A stretch of DNA of 64,000 nt from an uncultured Aequorivita sp. (GCA_937125455.1 CAKZLK010000043.1:124001-188000); one strand, 5' to 3'. Shown: positions 26,503 to 37,250, numbered from the stretch's first letter. Notes: generated by a model from the letters alone, not told the origin. Numbers and translations: made by a program.

Positions 26503-29265
26503 CTACTCCATATTTTTATCAAAAACATTCTCAATCACTTTAGCGTGTCGTGCTTTGGAACGAACTGTGCTTCCTGCCGCAGGAGCTGCGTACATTTTTC
26601 TGCTGCACACCCTAAAATCTCTTGCTTCCTCAAAGTGCATCAAAATATGTGAATAAGCGCCCATGTTTTTCGGTTCTTCCTGAGCCCAAACCACGTCATC
26701 TGCATTTTTATATTTTTTGATGATTTTTTTCATCGCATCTGTTGGTAAAGGAAAAAGCTGTTCTATCCGAACCAATGCTACATCATCTCGTTTCAACTCT
26801 TCGCGTTTTTCAAGCAAATCATAATAAAACTTGCCCGTAACAAAAACGAGTGTTTTCACTTTTGCAACTTTTGCTTCCAAATCATCAATCAGCATTTGAA
26901 AAGATCCATTTGCAATTTCCTCTTTGGTTGAAACCACCTTGGGATGACGGAGCAAACTTTTTGGAGTGAATACAATCAGTGGCTTGCGATAGTTCACCTT
27001 CAACTGCCTTCTAAATAAGTGAAACAAATTGGCGGGTGTTGTAACATCTGCAATAAACATGTTATCGTTTGCGCACAACTGTAGATAACGTTCCATTCTT
27101 GCTGAAGAATGCTCTGCTCCTTGTCCTTCATAACCGTGTGGCAAAAGCATTACCAAACCGTTCTGTAACTTCCACTTGTCTTCGGCTGCAGAAATATATT
27201 GATCAATCATTATCTGCGCCCCATTACTGAAATCACCAAACTGTGCTTCCCAAATCGTTAATGTTTTGGGGCTTGCCATAGCATAACCATAGTCAAAACC
27301 AACAACACCGTATTCTGAAAGTAACGAATTGTAAATATAGAAGTCGCCTTGATCACCTTTCAAATTGTTCAAAAGAACCACTTCTTCTTCACTATCTTCA
27401 ACTTTTATAACTGCGTGACGGTGTGAAAATGTTCCGCGTTCCACATCTTGCCCACTCATGCGTACGTCGTGGCCTTCCTTTAATAATGTTCCATATGCAA
27501 GCAATTCACCCATCGCCCAATCAAGCTTGTTGTCCTCATAATACATGGTGTGCCTTGCTTCAACAAGTTTGGCTATTTTTCTTAGAAATTTTTTGTCTTT
27601 CGGTAATTGGGTAATTACTTCCGCAATTTCGTCAAGCTTCTTTATATCATATTTGGTATCGACCGCCTGCATCATTTTGTCCTCTTCGGCATATTCATAT
27701 CCTTCCCATTCATCTTTCATAAATGGAGTAATGGTGGTCTTATCTTCTTTTCTGGAGTCTTCAAGATTTTCCTCCAGTTTATCTTTGTACTCCTGCTCTA
27801 ATTTATCTGTATAGCCTTTTTCAATTATGCCTTCAGCGATCAGTTTTTCAGCATAAATATCTCTTGGGTTGTCGTGTTTTGCAATTGCTTTGTAAAGCTT
27901 TGGTTGCGTGAAACGCGGTTCGTCTCCTTCATTATGACCGTATTTTCTATAGCCCAATAAATCTATAAAAACATCACGGCCAAATTCCATTCTGAAATCT
28001 AATGCAAAGAGCATGGCGTGCACCACAGCTTCTACATCATCAGCATTTACATGTAATATAGGAGAAAGTGTTACTTTTCCCACATCGGTACAGTATATTG
28101 AAGAACGTGCATCTAAATAATTGGTGGTGAAGCCTATTTGGTTATTGACAACAATATGGATTGTCCCTTGTGTTTTATAGCCATCCAATTGTGCCATTTG
28201 CACAATTTCATAAACAATACCTTGTCCTGCAATTGCGGCATCGCCATGAACAATTATTGGTAAAACTTTATTTGGATTTGCTTTATGGTGGTCGTCTTGT
28301 TTGGCTCTTGTTATTCCTTCAACTACTGCGCCAACAGTTTCCAAATGTGAAGGGTTGGGAGCTATGTTCAGGTTAATTTCTTTTCCAGATTCGGTTTTTC
28401 TTTTTGAGGTCCAGCCTAAATGATATTTTACGTCACCATCAAAAATATCCTGTGCATAATCTTTGCCGTCAAATTCGCTAAAAATATCTTTTGCACTCTT
28501 TCCGAAGATATTCGTCAATGTACTCAAACGGCCTCGGTGAGCCATTCCCATTACAAAGTCTTCCACGCCTTTTTCAGCAGCATTTTCTATCAATGTATCC
28601 AAAGCGGGAATCAAGCTTTCGCCTCCCTCTAGGGAAAATCGTTTTTGTCCAACGTATTTTGTATGAAGAAAACTCTCAAAAGCCACTGCTTCATTCAGTT
28701 TTTTAAGAATATGTTTTTTGTGCTCTTTTGAAAATTTAGGTTGATTATCGTTTACATTCAACTTTTGTTGAATCCATTGAATCTCGTCCGGCTTGCGGAT
28801 GTACATATATTCAATCCCGATGGAATCACAATAAATACTTTCAAGGTGTTTTATAATTTCTTCAAGTGTAGTTTCACCTATACCCAAGATTTCACCAGCT
28901 TTAAAAGTAGCTTTAAGGTCATTTTGAGAAAGTCCGAAATTCTCTAAAGCTAGCGTTGGAGTATATTTTCTGCGCTCACGAACCGGATTGGTTTTAGTGA
29001 AAAGATGCCCGCGGGTTCTATAACCATCTATAAGTTTTACAACTTGGAACTCTTTTACCACATCTTCACAATTGGCGCCCTCAGCATATTGTGGTGCTTG
29101 ATTGGTGCCAAAAAACTCTTGAGCGCTATTCTCTGAACCAAAATCAAAGCCTTGGAAAAACGCTCTCCAACTAGGCTCAACGCTATCAGGGTATTGTAAA
29201 TATTTTTCGTAAAGTTCCGCGATGAAAGATGGGTGAACCGCGTTTAAGAAGGAAAATTTATCCAT
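26503..29265 (-). CDS. sucA: 2-oxoglutarate dehydrogenase E1 component
   Basis: 920 residues from the ATG at 29265 (MDKFSFLNAVHPSFIAELYE), the family's usual N terminus; the upstream extension to 29313 lacks similarity. Thiamine-diphosphate enzyme that decarboxylates 2-oxoglutarate. Signatures: FVMGMAHRGRLSTLTNIFGK (about 250), HGDAAIAGQGIVYE (about 360), then the transketolase-like segment HRHAVIK and LLPHGYEGQGAEHSSARMER, and a C-terminal AQEEPKNMGAY. It is expressed together with sucB. Confidence 0.96.
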   Translation of the reverse strand: MDKFSFLNAVHPSFIAELYEKYLQYPDSVEPSWRAFFQGFDFGSENSAQEFFGTNQAPQYAEGANCEDVVKEFQVVKLIDGYRTRGHLFTKTNPVRERRKYTPTLALENFGLSQNDLKATFKAGEILGIGETTLEEIIKHLESIYCDSIGIEYMYIRKPDEIQWIQQKLNVNDNQPKFSKEHKKHILKKLNEAVAFESFLHTKYVGQKRFSLEGGESLIPALDTLIENAAEKGVEDFVMGMAHRGRLSTLTNIFGKSAKDIFSEFDGKDYAQDIFDGDVKYHLGWTSKRKTESGKEINLNIAPNPSHLETVGAVVEGITRAKQDDHHKANPNKVLPIIVHGDAAIAGQGIVYEIVQMAQLDGYKTQGTIHIVVNNQIGFTTNYLDARSSIYCTDVGKVTLSPILHVNADDVEAVVHAMLFALDFRMEFGRDVFIDLLGYRKYGHNEGDEPRFTQPKLYKAIAKHDNPRDIYAEKLIAEGIIEKGYTDKLEQEYKDKLEENLEDSRKEDKTTITPFMKDEWEGYEYAEEDKMMQAVDTKYDIKKLDEIAEVITQLPKDKKFLRKIAKLVEARHTMYYEDNKLDWAMGELLAYGTLLKEGHDVRMSGQDVERGTFSHRHAVIKVEDSEEEVVLLNNLKGDQGDFYIYNSLLSEYGVVGFDYGYAMASPKTLTIWEAQFGDFSNGAQIMIDQYISAAEDKWKLQNGLVMLLPHGYEGQGAEHSSARMERYLQLCANDNMFIADVTTPANLFHLFRRQLKVNYRKPLIVFTPKSLLRHPKVVSTKEEIANGSFQMLIDDLEAKVAKVKTLVFVTGKFYYDLLEKREELKRDDVALVRIEQLFPLPTDAMKKIIKKYKNADDVVWAQEEPKNMGAYSHILMHFEEARDFRVCSRKMYAAPAAGSTVRSKARHAKVIENVFDKNME

Positions 29266-29302
29266 GATAAATATACAAATGGGTCTTTTTGATAAAACGG
29301 TA

Positions 29303-29310
29303 CAAAAATA
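29303..29310 (-). promoter_or_regulatory. -7 promoter element TATTTTTG for sucA-sucB
   Basis: Minus-strand exact TAnnTTTG, 37 bp before the sucA ATG, predicting a leader of about 30 nt. Confidence 0.5.
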
Positions 29311-29417
29311 CAATAATTATAGTAACTAGCTGACCGGATTAACCATATTTATAAGACTGGAAATCTTAAATTATTCACAAATAGATTCCTTCGAAAAAAT
29401 CGACTTCGCTTATAGTT

Positions 29418-30392
29418 TTAAACGTTTCGTTCCATTAAATCTTTTCCGAATTGACGGAACATTTCTTTCTTATCTTCAGAAATATTTATGCCTTCTAATA
29501 ATGAAAACGCATGATTGTTATATTTTTCTATCTCTTCGCGAGTAGCTTCAGCTGCTCCTGAGGTTAAGAAAATTTCACGCACAGTCGCTATTTTATCGGT
29601 TGGGTTTTTCGGGTTTATACTAAAAAGGTGTTCCAATTCTTCTGCTTGTGCCGAAGAACTTTGCCCAAGGGCCATCAAATACAAAATTGTTTTTTTATTC
29701 GAAATAATATCACCACCCACTTGTTTTCCAAAAGTTTCCGGATTGCCGAAAACATCTAAATAATCATCCTGCAACTGAAAAGCGATACCAAGGTTTTTCC
29801 CAAATTGGTAAATCTTGTCTTTATCACCTTCAGAAGCTTCGGTCACAATAGCTCCCATTTTCATTGCCGCTCCCAATAAAACCGCTGTCTTATGATCTAT
29901 CATCTGGATGTATTCAACAAGCGTAACGTTATCGCGGGTTTCAAAATCCATATCGTGCTGTTGACCCTCACAGACTTGTAGTGCCGTTTCACTGAAAAGT
30001 TTTGCAAGTTCTTGAAACATATATGGTTCGTAGTTTTCAAAAAAGCGATATGCTAAAATCAGCATTGCATCACCTGAGAGGATGGCCGTATTCACGTCCC
30101 ATTTTTCATGTACGGTTTTTTCACCCCTTCGCAATGGTGCATTATCCATAATATCATCGTGGATCAGTGAAAAGTTATGGAATAGCTCCACGGCAAGCGC
30201 AGCGTTCATCGCTTTTTTAAAATCTGAGCCAAAAAAATCACAAACCATCAAGGTAAGCGCCGGTCTAATGCGCTTTCCGCCCAATGAGAGTATGTATTTT
30301 ATAGGGTCATAAAGCTGGTGAGGCTCCTTGTGTGCAACAGCTTTACCAAGACATTCTTGAAGTGCTGTATTGTATTTTTTTAAAATTTCCAT
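29418..30392 (-). CDS. Polyprenyl (geranylgeranyl/farnesyl-type) diphosphate synthase
   Basis: 324 residues of the trans-isoprenyl diphosphate synthase family. First Asp-rich motif LIHDDIMDNAPLRRGEKTVH (about 83-102) and second Asp-rich motif FQLQDDYLDVFG (about 209-220), with GGKRIRPALTLM upstream for IPP binding. It condenses IPP with allylic diphosphates for menaquinone, carotenoid or lipid-carrier synthesis; the chain length cannot be fixed from the sequence alone. It has its own transcription unit, divergent from the TetR gene. dxs, which starts the same pathway, lies further along in the window. Confidence 0.9.
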   Translation of the reverse strand: MEILKKYNTALQECLGKAVAHKEPHQLYDPIKYILSLGGKRIRPALTLMVCDFFGSDFKKAMNAALAVELFHNFSLIHDDIMDNAPLRRGEKTVHEKWDVNTAILSGDAMLILAYRFFENYEPYMFQELAKLFSETALQVCEGQQHDMDFETRDNVTLVEYIQMIDHKTAVLLGAAMKMGAIVTEASEGDKDKIYQFGKNLGIAFQLQDDYLDVFGNPETFGKQVGGDIISNKKTILYLMALGQSSSAQAEELEHLFSINPKNPTDKIATVREIFLTSGAAEATREEIEKYNNHAFSLLEGINISEDKKEMFRQFGKDLMERNV

Positions 30393-30529
30393 CGCGCAAA
30401 AAATTTAGGCTAAAGTAAAACAAGCAAAGCAAAAGGCCACGATTTATTTTAAAAATAGCTGCCCTGTTAAGCTTGTGTTAAATAAAGCAAAACTTAGGAA
30501 ACTTTTTTTGTTTTAAAAGTTTCCCGCCC

Positions 30530-30537
30530 TATCTTTG
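30530..30537 (+). promoter_or_regulatory. -7 promoter element TATCTTTG for the efflux operon
   Basis: Exact TAnnTTTG, 9 bp before the ATG at 30547; the leader is very short. Confidence 0.6.
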
Positions 30538-30546
30538 CGCCCGATT

Positions 30547-31158
30547 ATGAGAAAAAAAATTATTCAAAAATCAACGGATCTTTTTTTAAGGCTTGGTTTT
30601 AAAAGTGTTACGATGGATGATATTGCCAATGAAATGGCCATTTCAAAAAAAACCATTTACACACATTTCAAAAACAAAACAGCTTTGGTTAAGGAATGCA
30701 CCCATAATATTCTGCATAACATTACTGCTGGCATTGATGAAATATGTTCCCTTGAACAAAACCCTATTGAGGAATTATTCGAAATAAAGAAGTTTGTGAT
30801 GGGTACAATTGATGCCGAACAATCTTCGCCCCAATATCAGCTTCAAAAGTACTATCCAGAAATATATGAAGGTATTAAGGAAAGCCATTTTGAAAAAATG
30901 ATGGAATGTACCCACACCAATCTTCGCAGAGGGATTGAAAAAGGACTTTACCGAAGCAACTTGGACATAGATTTTATTGCTCGCCTTTATTTTTTAGGAA
31001 TTCACGGCATAAAAGACCAAAACCTATTTCCAATTGAAAAATTTTCAACCGAGTTTCTAACCGAGGAGTATCTTGAATATCATATACGTGGAATTGTAAC
31101 ACCTGAAGGTTTCTTAACACTAAGAAAATTCATTAAAGAGCATCAAACCAATGACTAA
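30547..31158 (+). CDS. TetR/AcrR-family transcriptional regulator
   Basis: 203 residues from ATG 30547 (MRKKIIQKSTDLFLRLGFKS). The earlier TTG at 30535 falls inside the promoter and is rejected. The N-terminal helix-turn-helix (about 5-50) reads VTMDDIANEMAISKKTIYTH, typical of TetR proteins; the C-terminal domain is a helical ligand-binding region. It is first in a four-gene operon with tolC-, hlyD- and RND-type genes, so it probably autoregulates efflux. Its stop overlaps the TolC-type start by 8 bp. Confidence 0.93.
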   Translation: MRKKIIQKSTDLFLRLGFKSVTMDDIANEMAISKKTIYTHFKNKTALVKECTHNILHNITAGIDEICSLEQNPIEELFEIKKFVMGTIDAEQSSPQYQLQKYYPEIYEGIKESHFEKMMECTHTNLRRGIEKGLYRSNLDIDFIARLYFLGIHGIKDQNLFPIEKFSTEFLTEEYLEYHIRGIVTPEGFLTLRKFIKEHQTND

Positions 31159-32524
31159 AAAAATTTTAATATTCAGCTTTCTATTAATTGCTGCGCTGGG
31201 TTTTTCTCAGCAGCAGAAAAACTACACTTTCAGCTTGGAAGAGGCTGTAACTTTTGCACTCGATAGCAATTACACTTCCATAAATGCACAGCGCGATATT
31301 GCCAAAGCCATTAAACAGAAGTGGGAAACCACAGCACAAGGCCTTCCTCAGATAGATGGAAGTATATCCTACAACAATAATTTAAAACAACCCGTAACGC
31401 TACTTCCTGCTGAAATTACTGGTGGTGAACCAGGCACCTTTGTTCCCGTAACTTTTGGAACAAAGCAAAATGCAAATGCCGTAGCAACGTTGAATCAGCT
31501 AATTTTTGACGGAAGCTATCTTGTAGGTCTAAAAGCAGCAAAAGCATTTTTAAGGTATTCAGAAAATGCCAATGAAAAAACACGTTTGGAAGTCAGGAAA
31601 GGAGTAATCAATGCCTATGGCAGTGTTCTGCTGGCACAGGAATTAGTCGCAATTTTTGAAAAGAACAAAACGAACCTTGAGCAAAACCTCAACGAAACTC
31701 GAAAAATTTACGAAAACGGTTTGGGGGAAGAAGAAAGTGTAGAACAGCTTGAAATCACACTTTTAGATATTGAAACACAACTCAATAATGCTCGCAGAAG
31801 TCAGGCTATCGCTAAGCAAATGTTCAATCTTGCCTTGGGCATAGATGTGGAAGCACCAGTGGCACTGACCGATGGTTTAAATCAATTAGCTGATCAAAAC
31901 ATAAGCCTTTCACTTTTAGATTCTTCAATTAAAATTGAAGATAATGTGGATTATAAAATTGCTTTCAATCTTACCGAACAGCGCTATTTTGAAAATAGAC
32001 TGGAAAAGAGCAAATTCCTTCCTCGCCTTTCGGCTTTTGTGAATTATGGAACTTCTGCAAACAGTGATGATTTTAGCTTTTTTAGTGGCGATCAAAAATG
32101 GTATCAATCCTCTGTTTTTGGAGTGAGTTTAAATGTTCCAATTTTCAGTAGCGGCATGAGAAGTTCAGCCGCACAACGCACTAAAATTGCGTTGGACCAA
32201 GCAAAGACAGATTTAGACCAGACCAAACAACAAATAAAACTTGATCTCACAACAGCTCAAAGCAATTACCAATTTGCCATTGATAATTATGAAAATTCAA
32301 AGAAAAATCTTGCTTTGGCAGAGCGTATTGAAAAGAAAAATCAAATAAAGTTTACCGAAGGGCTTTCAACAAGTTTTGATTTACGTCAAGCCCAAACACA
32401 ACTATACACGGCCCAACAACAATATTTTCAATCTATGCTTCAAGTAATTAATGAAAAGGCGAATCTTGAAACCGTTCTCAATATTCCGCAGCTTAGAATT
32501 GATTCAAAAAATATAAAATATTAA
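31151..32524 (+). CDS. TolC-family outer-membrane efflux protein
   Basis: 457 residues with a signal peptide (to about 21, LGFSQ). Two repeated helical hairpins (about 30-250 and 265-450) contain alternating coiled segments such as NFQEAVTFAL-type openings (SLEEAVTFALDSNYTSINAQ), and LAERIEKKNQIKFTEGLSTS near the second hairpin. It forms the outer-membrane channel of the tripartite pump encoded here. Confidence 0.92.
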   Translation: MTKKILIFSFLLIAALGFSQQQKNYTFSLEEAVTFALDSNYTSINAQRDIAKAIKQKWETTAQGLPQIDGSISYNNNLKQPVTLLPAEITGGEPGTFVPVTFGTKQNANAVATLNQLIFDGSYLVGLKAAKAFLRYSENANEKTRLEVRKGVINAYGSVLLAQELVAIFEKNKTNLEQNLNETRKIYENGLGEEESVEQLEITLLDIETQLNNARRSQAIAKQMFNLALGIDVEAPVALTDGLNQLADQNISLSLLDSSIKIEDNVDYKIAFNLTEQRYFENRLEKSKFLPRLSAFVNYGTSANSDDFSFFSGDQKWYQSSVFGVSLNVPIFSSGMRSSAAQRTKIALDQAKTDLDQTKQQIKLDLTTAQSNYQFAIDNYENSKKNLALAERIEKKNQIKFTEGLSTSFDLRQAQTQLYTAQQQYFQSMLQVINEKANLETVLNIPQLRIDSKNIKY

Positions 32525-32558
32525 GTTTTAACGTATCGACTAAATAACAATATCAAAA

Positions 32559-33719
32559 ATGAAAAAATCACTTATACTATTAATGCTACTCGTAACCTTG
32601 ATTTCCTGTGGTGGCGACAACACATCGGTTGATTCCGTAATTGGTTCTGGCGATCTGACTGCTATAAAGGCTAAAAGAACTGAATTAAACAATCAGCAAC
32701 GCGACCTTAAGAGTGAAATTGATAAGCTAAATGCATATATCGATCAACACGAAAAAAAGGAACGCCCAGCTTTGATTACTGCAGAAATAATAAAAGACAC
32801 ACTCTTTAAACATTACGTTGAAGTTCAAGGCAATGTGGAAACAGATCAAAACGTGGTGTTAAACGCAGAATATTCAGGTGTACTTACCAATGTTTACGTT
32901 AAGGAAGGGCAGCGTGTTTCTAAAGGACAACGCCTTGCAAAAATAGATGACGGTGGTCTTTCCAGCCAAGTGGCCCAGCAAGAGTCCCAATTGGCCTTGG
33001 CAAAAACTACATTTGAACGCCAGCAAAGACTTTGGGAACAAAAAATAGGTTCTGAGATTCAATTCTTGCAAGCCAAAACCAACTATGAAGCTGCAAAAAA
33101 CATAACCAACCAGTTGCGTTCCCAGTTATCCAAAACTATCATCTCTGCCCCCTTTAGTGGCGTAGTAGATGATATTATTTCAGACCCAGGTCAAGTTGTA
33201 GTCCCCGGACAAACACCAGTTATTCGCTTGGTTAATTTGAGCAATATGTATGTGAAAGCTTCCATACCTGAAACCTACCTAAAAAACATTAAAAAGGGAA
33301 CACAAGTAAAAGTGAATCTTGCTTCTATAAATGAAGATTTCACCGGAACAGTGCGCCAAGTAAGTAATTATATCAATCCCAACAACAGAAGTTTTGAAAT
33401 ACAGGTTGAAATTCCCAACAAGGATGGGCTGGTAAAACCAAACCTTATCGCTACTGTAAAAGTGAATGATTACAGTGCAGAAGCAGCCATTACCGTTCCT
33501 GAAAACATTCTTATGGAAAATGCCGAAGGCGAAACAATTGCTTACATCTATCAACCCGTGAATGATTCAATAGGGATTGCAAAACGTGTGATTCTTAAAA
33601 CAGGTCTTTCTTATCAAAATCATACAGAAGTAAAATCTGGTCTTAAAAAAGGCGATACCATCATTAAAGAAGGTGCAAAAACCCTTCGTGATGGTCAAAA
33701 AGTAACCATCAAAAACTAA
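32559..33719 (+). CDS. RND efflux periplasmic adaptor (membrane fusion) lipoprotein
   Basis: 386 residues. Lipobox LISCGG at about residue 17. A coiled region (about 35-70) precedes the biotinyl-lipoyl-like domain (VVLNAEYSGVLTNVYVKEGQ and FSGVVDDIISDPGQVVVPGQ on either side of an alpha-hairpin at 130-190), a beta-barrel domain (about 235-300) and a membrane-proximal domain. It links the RND pump to TolC. Same operon, 34 bp after the TolC gene. Confidence 0.93.
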   Translation: MKKSLILLMLLVTLISCGGDNTSVDSVIGSGDLTAIKAKRTELNNQQRDLKSEIDKLNAYIDQHEKKERPALITAEIIKDTLFKHYVEVQGNVETDQNVVLNAEYSGVLTNVYVKEGQRVSKGQRLAKIDDGGLSSQVAQQESQLALAKTTFERQQRLWEQKIGSEIQFLQAKTNYEAAKNITNQLRSQLSKTIISAPFSGVVDDIISDPGQVVVPGQTPVIRLVNLSNMYVKASIPETYLKNIKKGTQVKVNLASINEDFTGTVRQVSNYINPNNRSFEIQVEIPNKDGLVKPNLIATVKVNDYSAEAAITVPENILMENAEGETIAYIYQPVNDSIGIAKRVILKTGLSYQNHTEVKSGLKKGDTIIKEGAKTLRDGQKVTIKN

Positions 33720-33734
33720 GAAACCTATTGCACC

Positions 33735-36700
33735 ATGAGCAAGAACCCGTATAAAGAATTTAGTATTTCGTCTTGGGCCATTGACAATAAAATGACGGTC
33801 TATGTAATTATGGCAATCATCCTGTTTTTGGGTGCTTTCGCCTATTACAGCATGCCCCGAGAGGCTTTTCCGGAAATTATTGAAACTAAAATTTACGTTA
33901 GCTCCGTAAACCCAGGAAACTCAGCTGAGGATGTTGAAAAATTCATCACCGAACCTTTGGAAGAGGAATTTAAAGACGTTGCTGGCGTAAAGGAAATCAC
34001 CTCCACAACACTTCAAGATTACTCTATAATTATAGTTGAATTTGAAGAAAGTGTAGAAATTCCAGTGGCAAAACAGTTGGTAAAGGATAAAGTTGATCAA
34101 GTAAAAGCCGAAACCACATGGCCCACATTAACCAATGGCGGTAAAGTAGAACCCAACGTTTTTGACTTAAACTTTTCTGAAGAAGTGCCCATCCTGAACA
34201 TTAACCTGACAGGAGATTATCCTGTGCAACAATTGAAGGATTATGCCGAATACCTCCAAGATAAGATTGAATTACTTCCACAAATAAAAGAAGCTACCGT
34301 TCGCGGGGCCGAGGAAAAAGAAGTAGAAATTGCGGTAGATATATACAAAATGACCGCTTCGCAAGTAAGTTTTGATAATATCATCAATGCTGTAAAAGGA
34401 GAGAACAATACAATTTCTGGTGGAAATATCATTACGAATGGGGTTCAGAAAAACATACGTATCACAGGTGAAATTGAAGATCCAAAGGAACTGGAAAATG
34501 TTGTTGTAAAAAAAGACGACGGGGTAATTTTCCTAAAAGATATTGCCGATATAAAATTTAAGGAAAAAGACGCTACTACCTATGCTCGCGAATACGGAAA
34601 ACCTGTAGTAATGCTCGACATAAAAAAACGTGCCGGAAAAAACATGATTGAAGCTGTAGAGCAGATCAAAAGAATTGTGGCCGAAGAGCAGGAAAATTAT
34701 TTACCGAAAACTTTGCATATTAGTCTGACGAACGACCAATCCATAAAGACTGAAAACCAAGTTAATGATCTGGTGAACAACATCATTTTTGGGGTTTTAT
34801 TGGTTGTCCTCGTTTTGATGTTTTTCTTAGGCTTCAGAAATGCGTTATTCGTAGGGTTCGCTATTCCACTTTCTATGCTTATGTCGCTCTTTATACTGTC
34901 AGCATTGGGCTTTACACTAAATACCATGGTGCTTTTTGGACTCGTTATGGGTCTGGGTATGTTGGTGGATAATGGTATTGTGGTGGTTGAGAACGTGTAC
35001 ACTTTAATGAGCGAAGGTATGCCCCCCCGAAAAGCAGCAAAACAAGGGATGGGCGAGATTGCATGGCCCATTATTGCCTCTACCGCAACTACATTGGCGG
35101 CATTTTTCCCACTTGGGCTTTGGCCCGGAACCATCGGTAAGTTTATGATTTATTTTCCAATCACACTTTCTGTGGTCCTTTCATCTTCGCTTTTTGTAGC
35201 ATTAATAATCAACTCTATGCTTACTTCAGAATTTATGAAAACTGAAGAAGAACCAATGACAAAAAAGAAGCTTATCCGCTGGAGTATGATTCTGTTAGGC
35301 GTTGGTATTTTGCTTTTGGTTTCAGGTTTTGCGATGGACATAGCCGCTTTCCGTGGTTTTGGAAACCTAGCTATTCTTACCGCTATTATGCTTTGGGTTT
35401 ACAAATACTTCCTAGCAGGAGCTGTGGATTATTTTCAGTATAAATCTCTTAAAAAGCTTGAGAATTATTACGAAAAAACGTTAAAATATGCATTACGCGG
35501 AAGGAAAGCCTATGTGTTTTTCTTTGGAACAATTATTCTGTTGATTTTGTCTTTCATTTTAGTGGGTATTGTACAACCAAAAGTGCTATTTTTCCCAGAA
35601 AACGAACCCAATCAGATTATTACCTACATAGAATATCCACAGGGAACTGATATTGAAAAAACCAACGAGCTTACCAAGCAAGTAGAAAAACGGGTTTTTG
35701 AAGCTATTTCAAAATATGACGATAACGGCTACAATTATATGGTAGAATCTGCCATTTCACAAGTAGGTCAAGGTGCCGGAAATCCACAGACTGATGGTGG
35801 CCAGAGCAATGAGATGCCACAAAAAGGTAAGATAACCCTCTCTATGCGCGATTTCCAGCTGCGTCGCGGTGTTAAAAGTAGTACCGTTTTGGAAGAAGTG
35901 CGAGATGCCGTTAAGGGATTTCCAGGGGCTTCCATTATTGTTGAGAAAGATGCCGCTGGCCCACCCGTAGGTTATCCTATTAATATCGAATTGAGCGGTG
36001 AGAATTATGAAGAAATGCTAATTCAAGCCGAAAACCTTCGCTCCTATATTGAAGGTCTGGGCATTAGTGGAATTGAGGAATTGAAGATAGATATAAACAA
36101 AAGCAAGCCCGAAATGGACGTGACCGTAAATCGGGAAAAAGCCGGCCAACTGGGTATTTCAACTGGACAGATTGGGCAAACACTGCGTCGCGCCATTTTT
36201 GGGGAAGAAGCCTCAACCTACAAAGAAGGCGATGATGATTATGAAATAAACGTTCGCCTTTCAGACAAGTCCCGTTATGACGAAAACGCGTTGTTCAATC
36301 AACCAATTACATTTAGGAATAATCAAGGAAAAATTGTTCAGGTGCCTATCTCGGCAATGGTTACCAAGAAGAATACAGCATCTTTCAGTGCTATTAAAAG
36401 GAAAGATTTAAAAAGAACAATTACGGTTTATTCCAACGTAATTGGTGGTTACAACGCTACTGAAATTGTAAACGATCTGAAAACCGAATTGCAGAATTAT
36501 GAACTTCCCAAAGGCATAAACCTTTCATTTACAGGTGAACAAGAAGAACAGGCAGACAACATGGGCTTCCTTCTCTTAGCATTGTTTTATGCACTTGGCG
36601 GCATCTTGCTTATTTTGGTGGCGCAGTTCAACTCGCTTTCCAAACCGATGATTATTTTAACTTCAGTAGTGCTAAGTCTGGCGGGTGTGTTCCTCGGTTT

Positions 36701-37232
36701 AGTGATTTTTCATATGGACTTTGTTATTATTATGACCATGATGGGTATTATCTCGCTTGCGGGAATCGTGGTGAACAATGCCATCGTACTCATAGATTAC
36801 ACACAGATTTTGATTGACCGGAAAATGAGCGCCCTAGAAATGGACGATGACGATATGCTCACCAAACGTCAGTATTTTGACATCATCGTCGCAGGTGGAA
36901 AATCGCGACTGCGCCCTGTATTGCTTACTGCAATTACTACCGTGCTCGGGTTGGTACCTTTGGCCATTGGTTTGAACATAGATTTCTTTGGACTGTTTAC
37001 GGACTATAGTCCAAACATCTATATTGGCGGTGACAACGTAATTTTCTGGGGCCCGCTGGCTTGGACGGTAATCTTTGGATTGATCTTTGCCACCTTCCTA
37101 ACCTTAATTGTAGTGCCGGTGATGTTCTATTTGGTGAACCGCGCCAAAATTAAATTCAGAAAAAAACGCAGGTTGAAGGAATTGAAGAAACTGAAGGCGA
37201 AACAAGCGTTAAATAATGAGCGGATTGCTTAA
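33735..37232 (+). CDS. AcrB-type RND efflux transporter permease
   Basis: 1165 residues, twelve-helix RND permease. Helix 1 is near residue 20-38; a first periplasmic domain precedes helices 2-6 (about 350-540). The motif VMGLGMLVDNGIVVVENVYT carries the proton-relay Asp pair region of helix 4. The second half repeats the fold with AGIVVNNAIVLIDYTQILID and a final bundle. Inner-membrane proton antiporter for drugs, detergents or metabolites. Last gene of the TetR-controlled operon; a 16-bp inverted repeat lies downstream. Confidence 0.93.
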   Translation: MSKNPYKEFSISSWAIDNKMTVYVIMAIILFLGAFAYYSMPREAFPEIIETKIYVSSVNPGNSAEDVEKFITEPLEEEFKDVAGVKEITSTTLQDYSIIIVEFEESVEIPVAKQLVKDKVDQVKAETTWPTLTNGGKVEPNVFDLNFSEEVPILNINLTGDYPVQQLKDYAEYLQDKIELLPQIKEATVRGAEEKEVEIAVDIYKMTASQVSFDNIINAVKGENNTISGGNIITNGVQKNIRITGEIEDPKELENVVVKKDDGVIFLKDIADIKFKEKDATTYAREYGKPVVMLDIKKRAGKNMIEAVEQIKRIVAEEQENYLPKTLHISLTNDQSIKTENQVNDLVNNIIFGVLLVVLVLMFFLGFRNALFVGFAIPLSMLMSLFILSALGFTLNTMVLFGLVMGLGMLVDNGIVVVENVYTLMSEGMPPRKAAKQGMGEIAWPIIASTATTLAAFFPLGLWPGTIGKFMIYFPITLSVVLSSSLFVALIINSMLTSEFMKTEEEPMTKKKLIRWSMILLGVGILLLVSGFAMDIAAFRGFGNLAILTAIMLWVYKYFLAGAVDYFQYKSLKKLENYYEKTLKYALRGRKAYVFFFGTIILLILSFILVGIVQPKVLFFPENEPNQIITYIEYPQGTDIEKTNELTKQVEKRVFEAISKYDDNGYNYMVESAISQVGQGAGNPQTDGGQSNEMPQKGKITLSMRDFQLRRGVKSSTVLEEVRDAVKGFPGASIIVEKDAAGPPVGYPINIELSGENYEEMLIQAENLRSYIEGLGISGIEELKIDINKSKPEMDVTVNREKAGQLGISTGQIGQTLRRAIFGEEASTYKEGDDDYEINVRLSDKSRYDENALFNQPITFRNNQGKIVQVPISAMVTKKNTASFSAIKRKDLKRTITVYSNVIGGYNATEIVNDLKTELQNYELPKGINLSFTGEQEEQADNMGFLLLALFYALGGILLILVAQFNSLSKPMIILTSVVLSLAGVFLGLVIFHMDFVIIMTMMGIISLAGIVVNNAIVLIDYTQILIDRKMSALEMDDDDMLTKRQYFDIIVAGGKSRLRPVLLTAITTVLGLVPLAIGLNIDFFGLFTDYSPNIYIGGDNVIFWGPLAWTVIFGLIFATFLTLIVVPVMFYLVNRAKIKFRKKRRLKELKKLKAKQALNNERIA

Positions 37233-37250
37233 GTAGCTTTTTCCCTTATA

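Noticed and set aside
34697-35134. 145-codon minus-strand ORF inside the RND permease
   Set aside because: It lies wholly within a confident gene on the opposite strand, with no family resemblance or promoter; a shadow frame.
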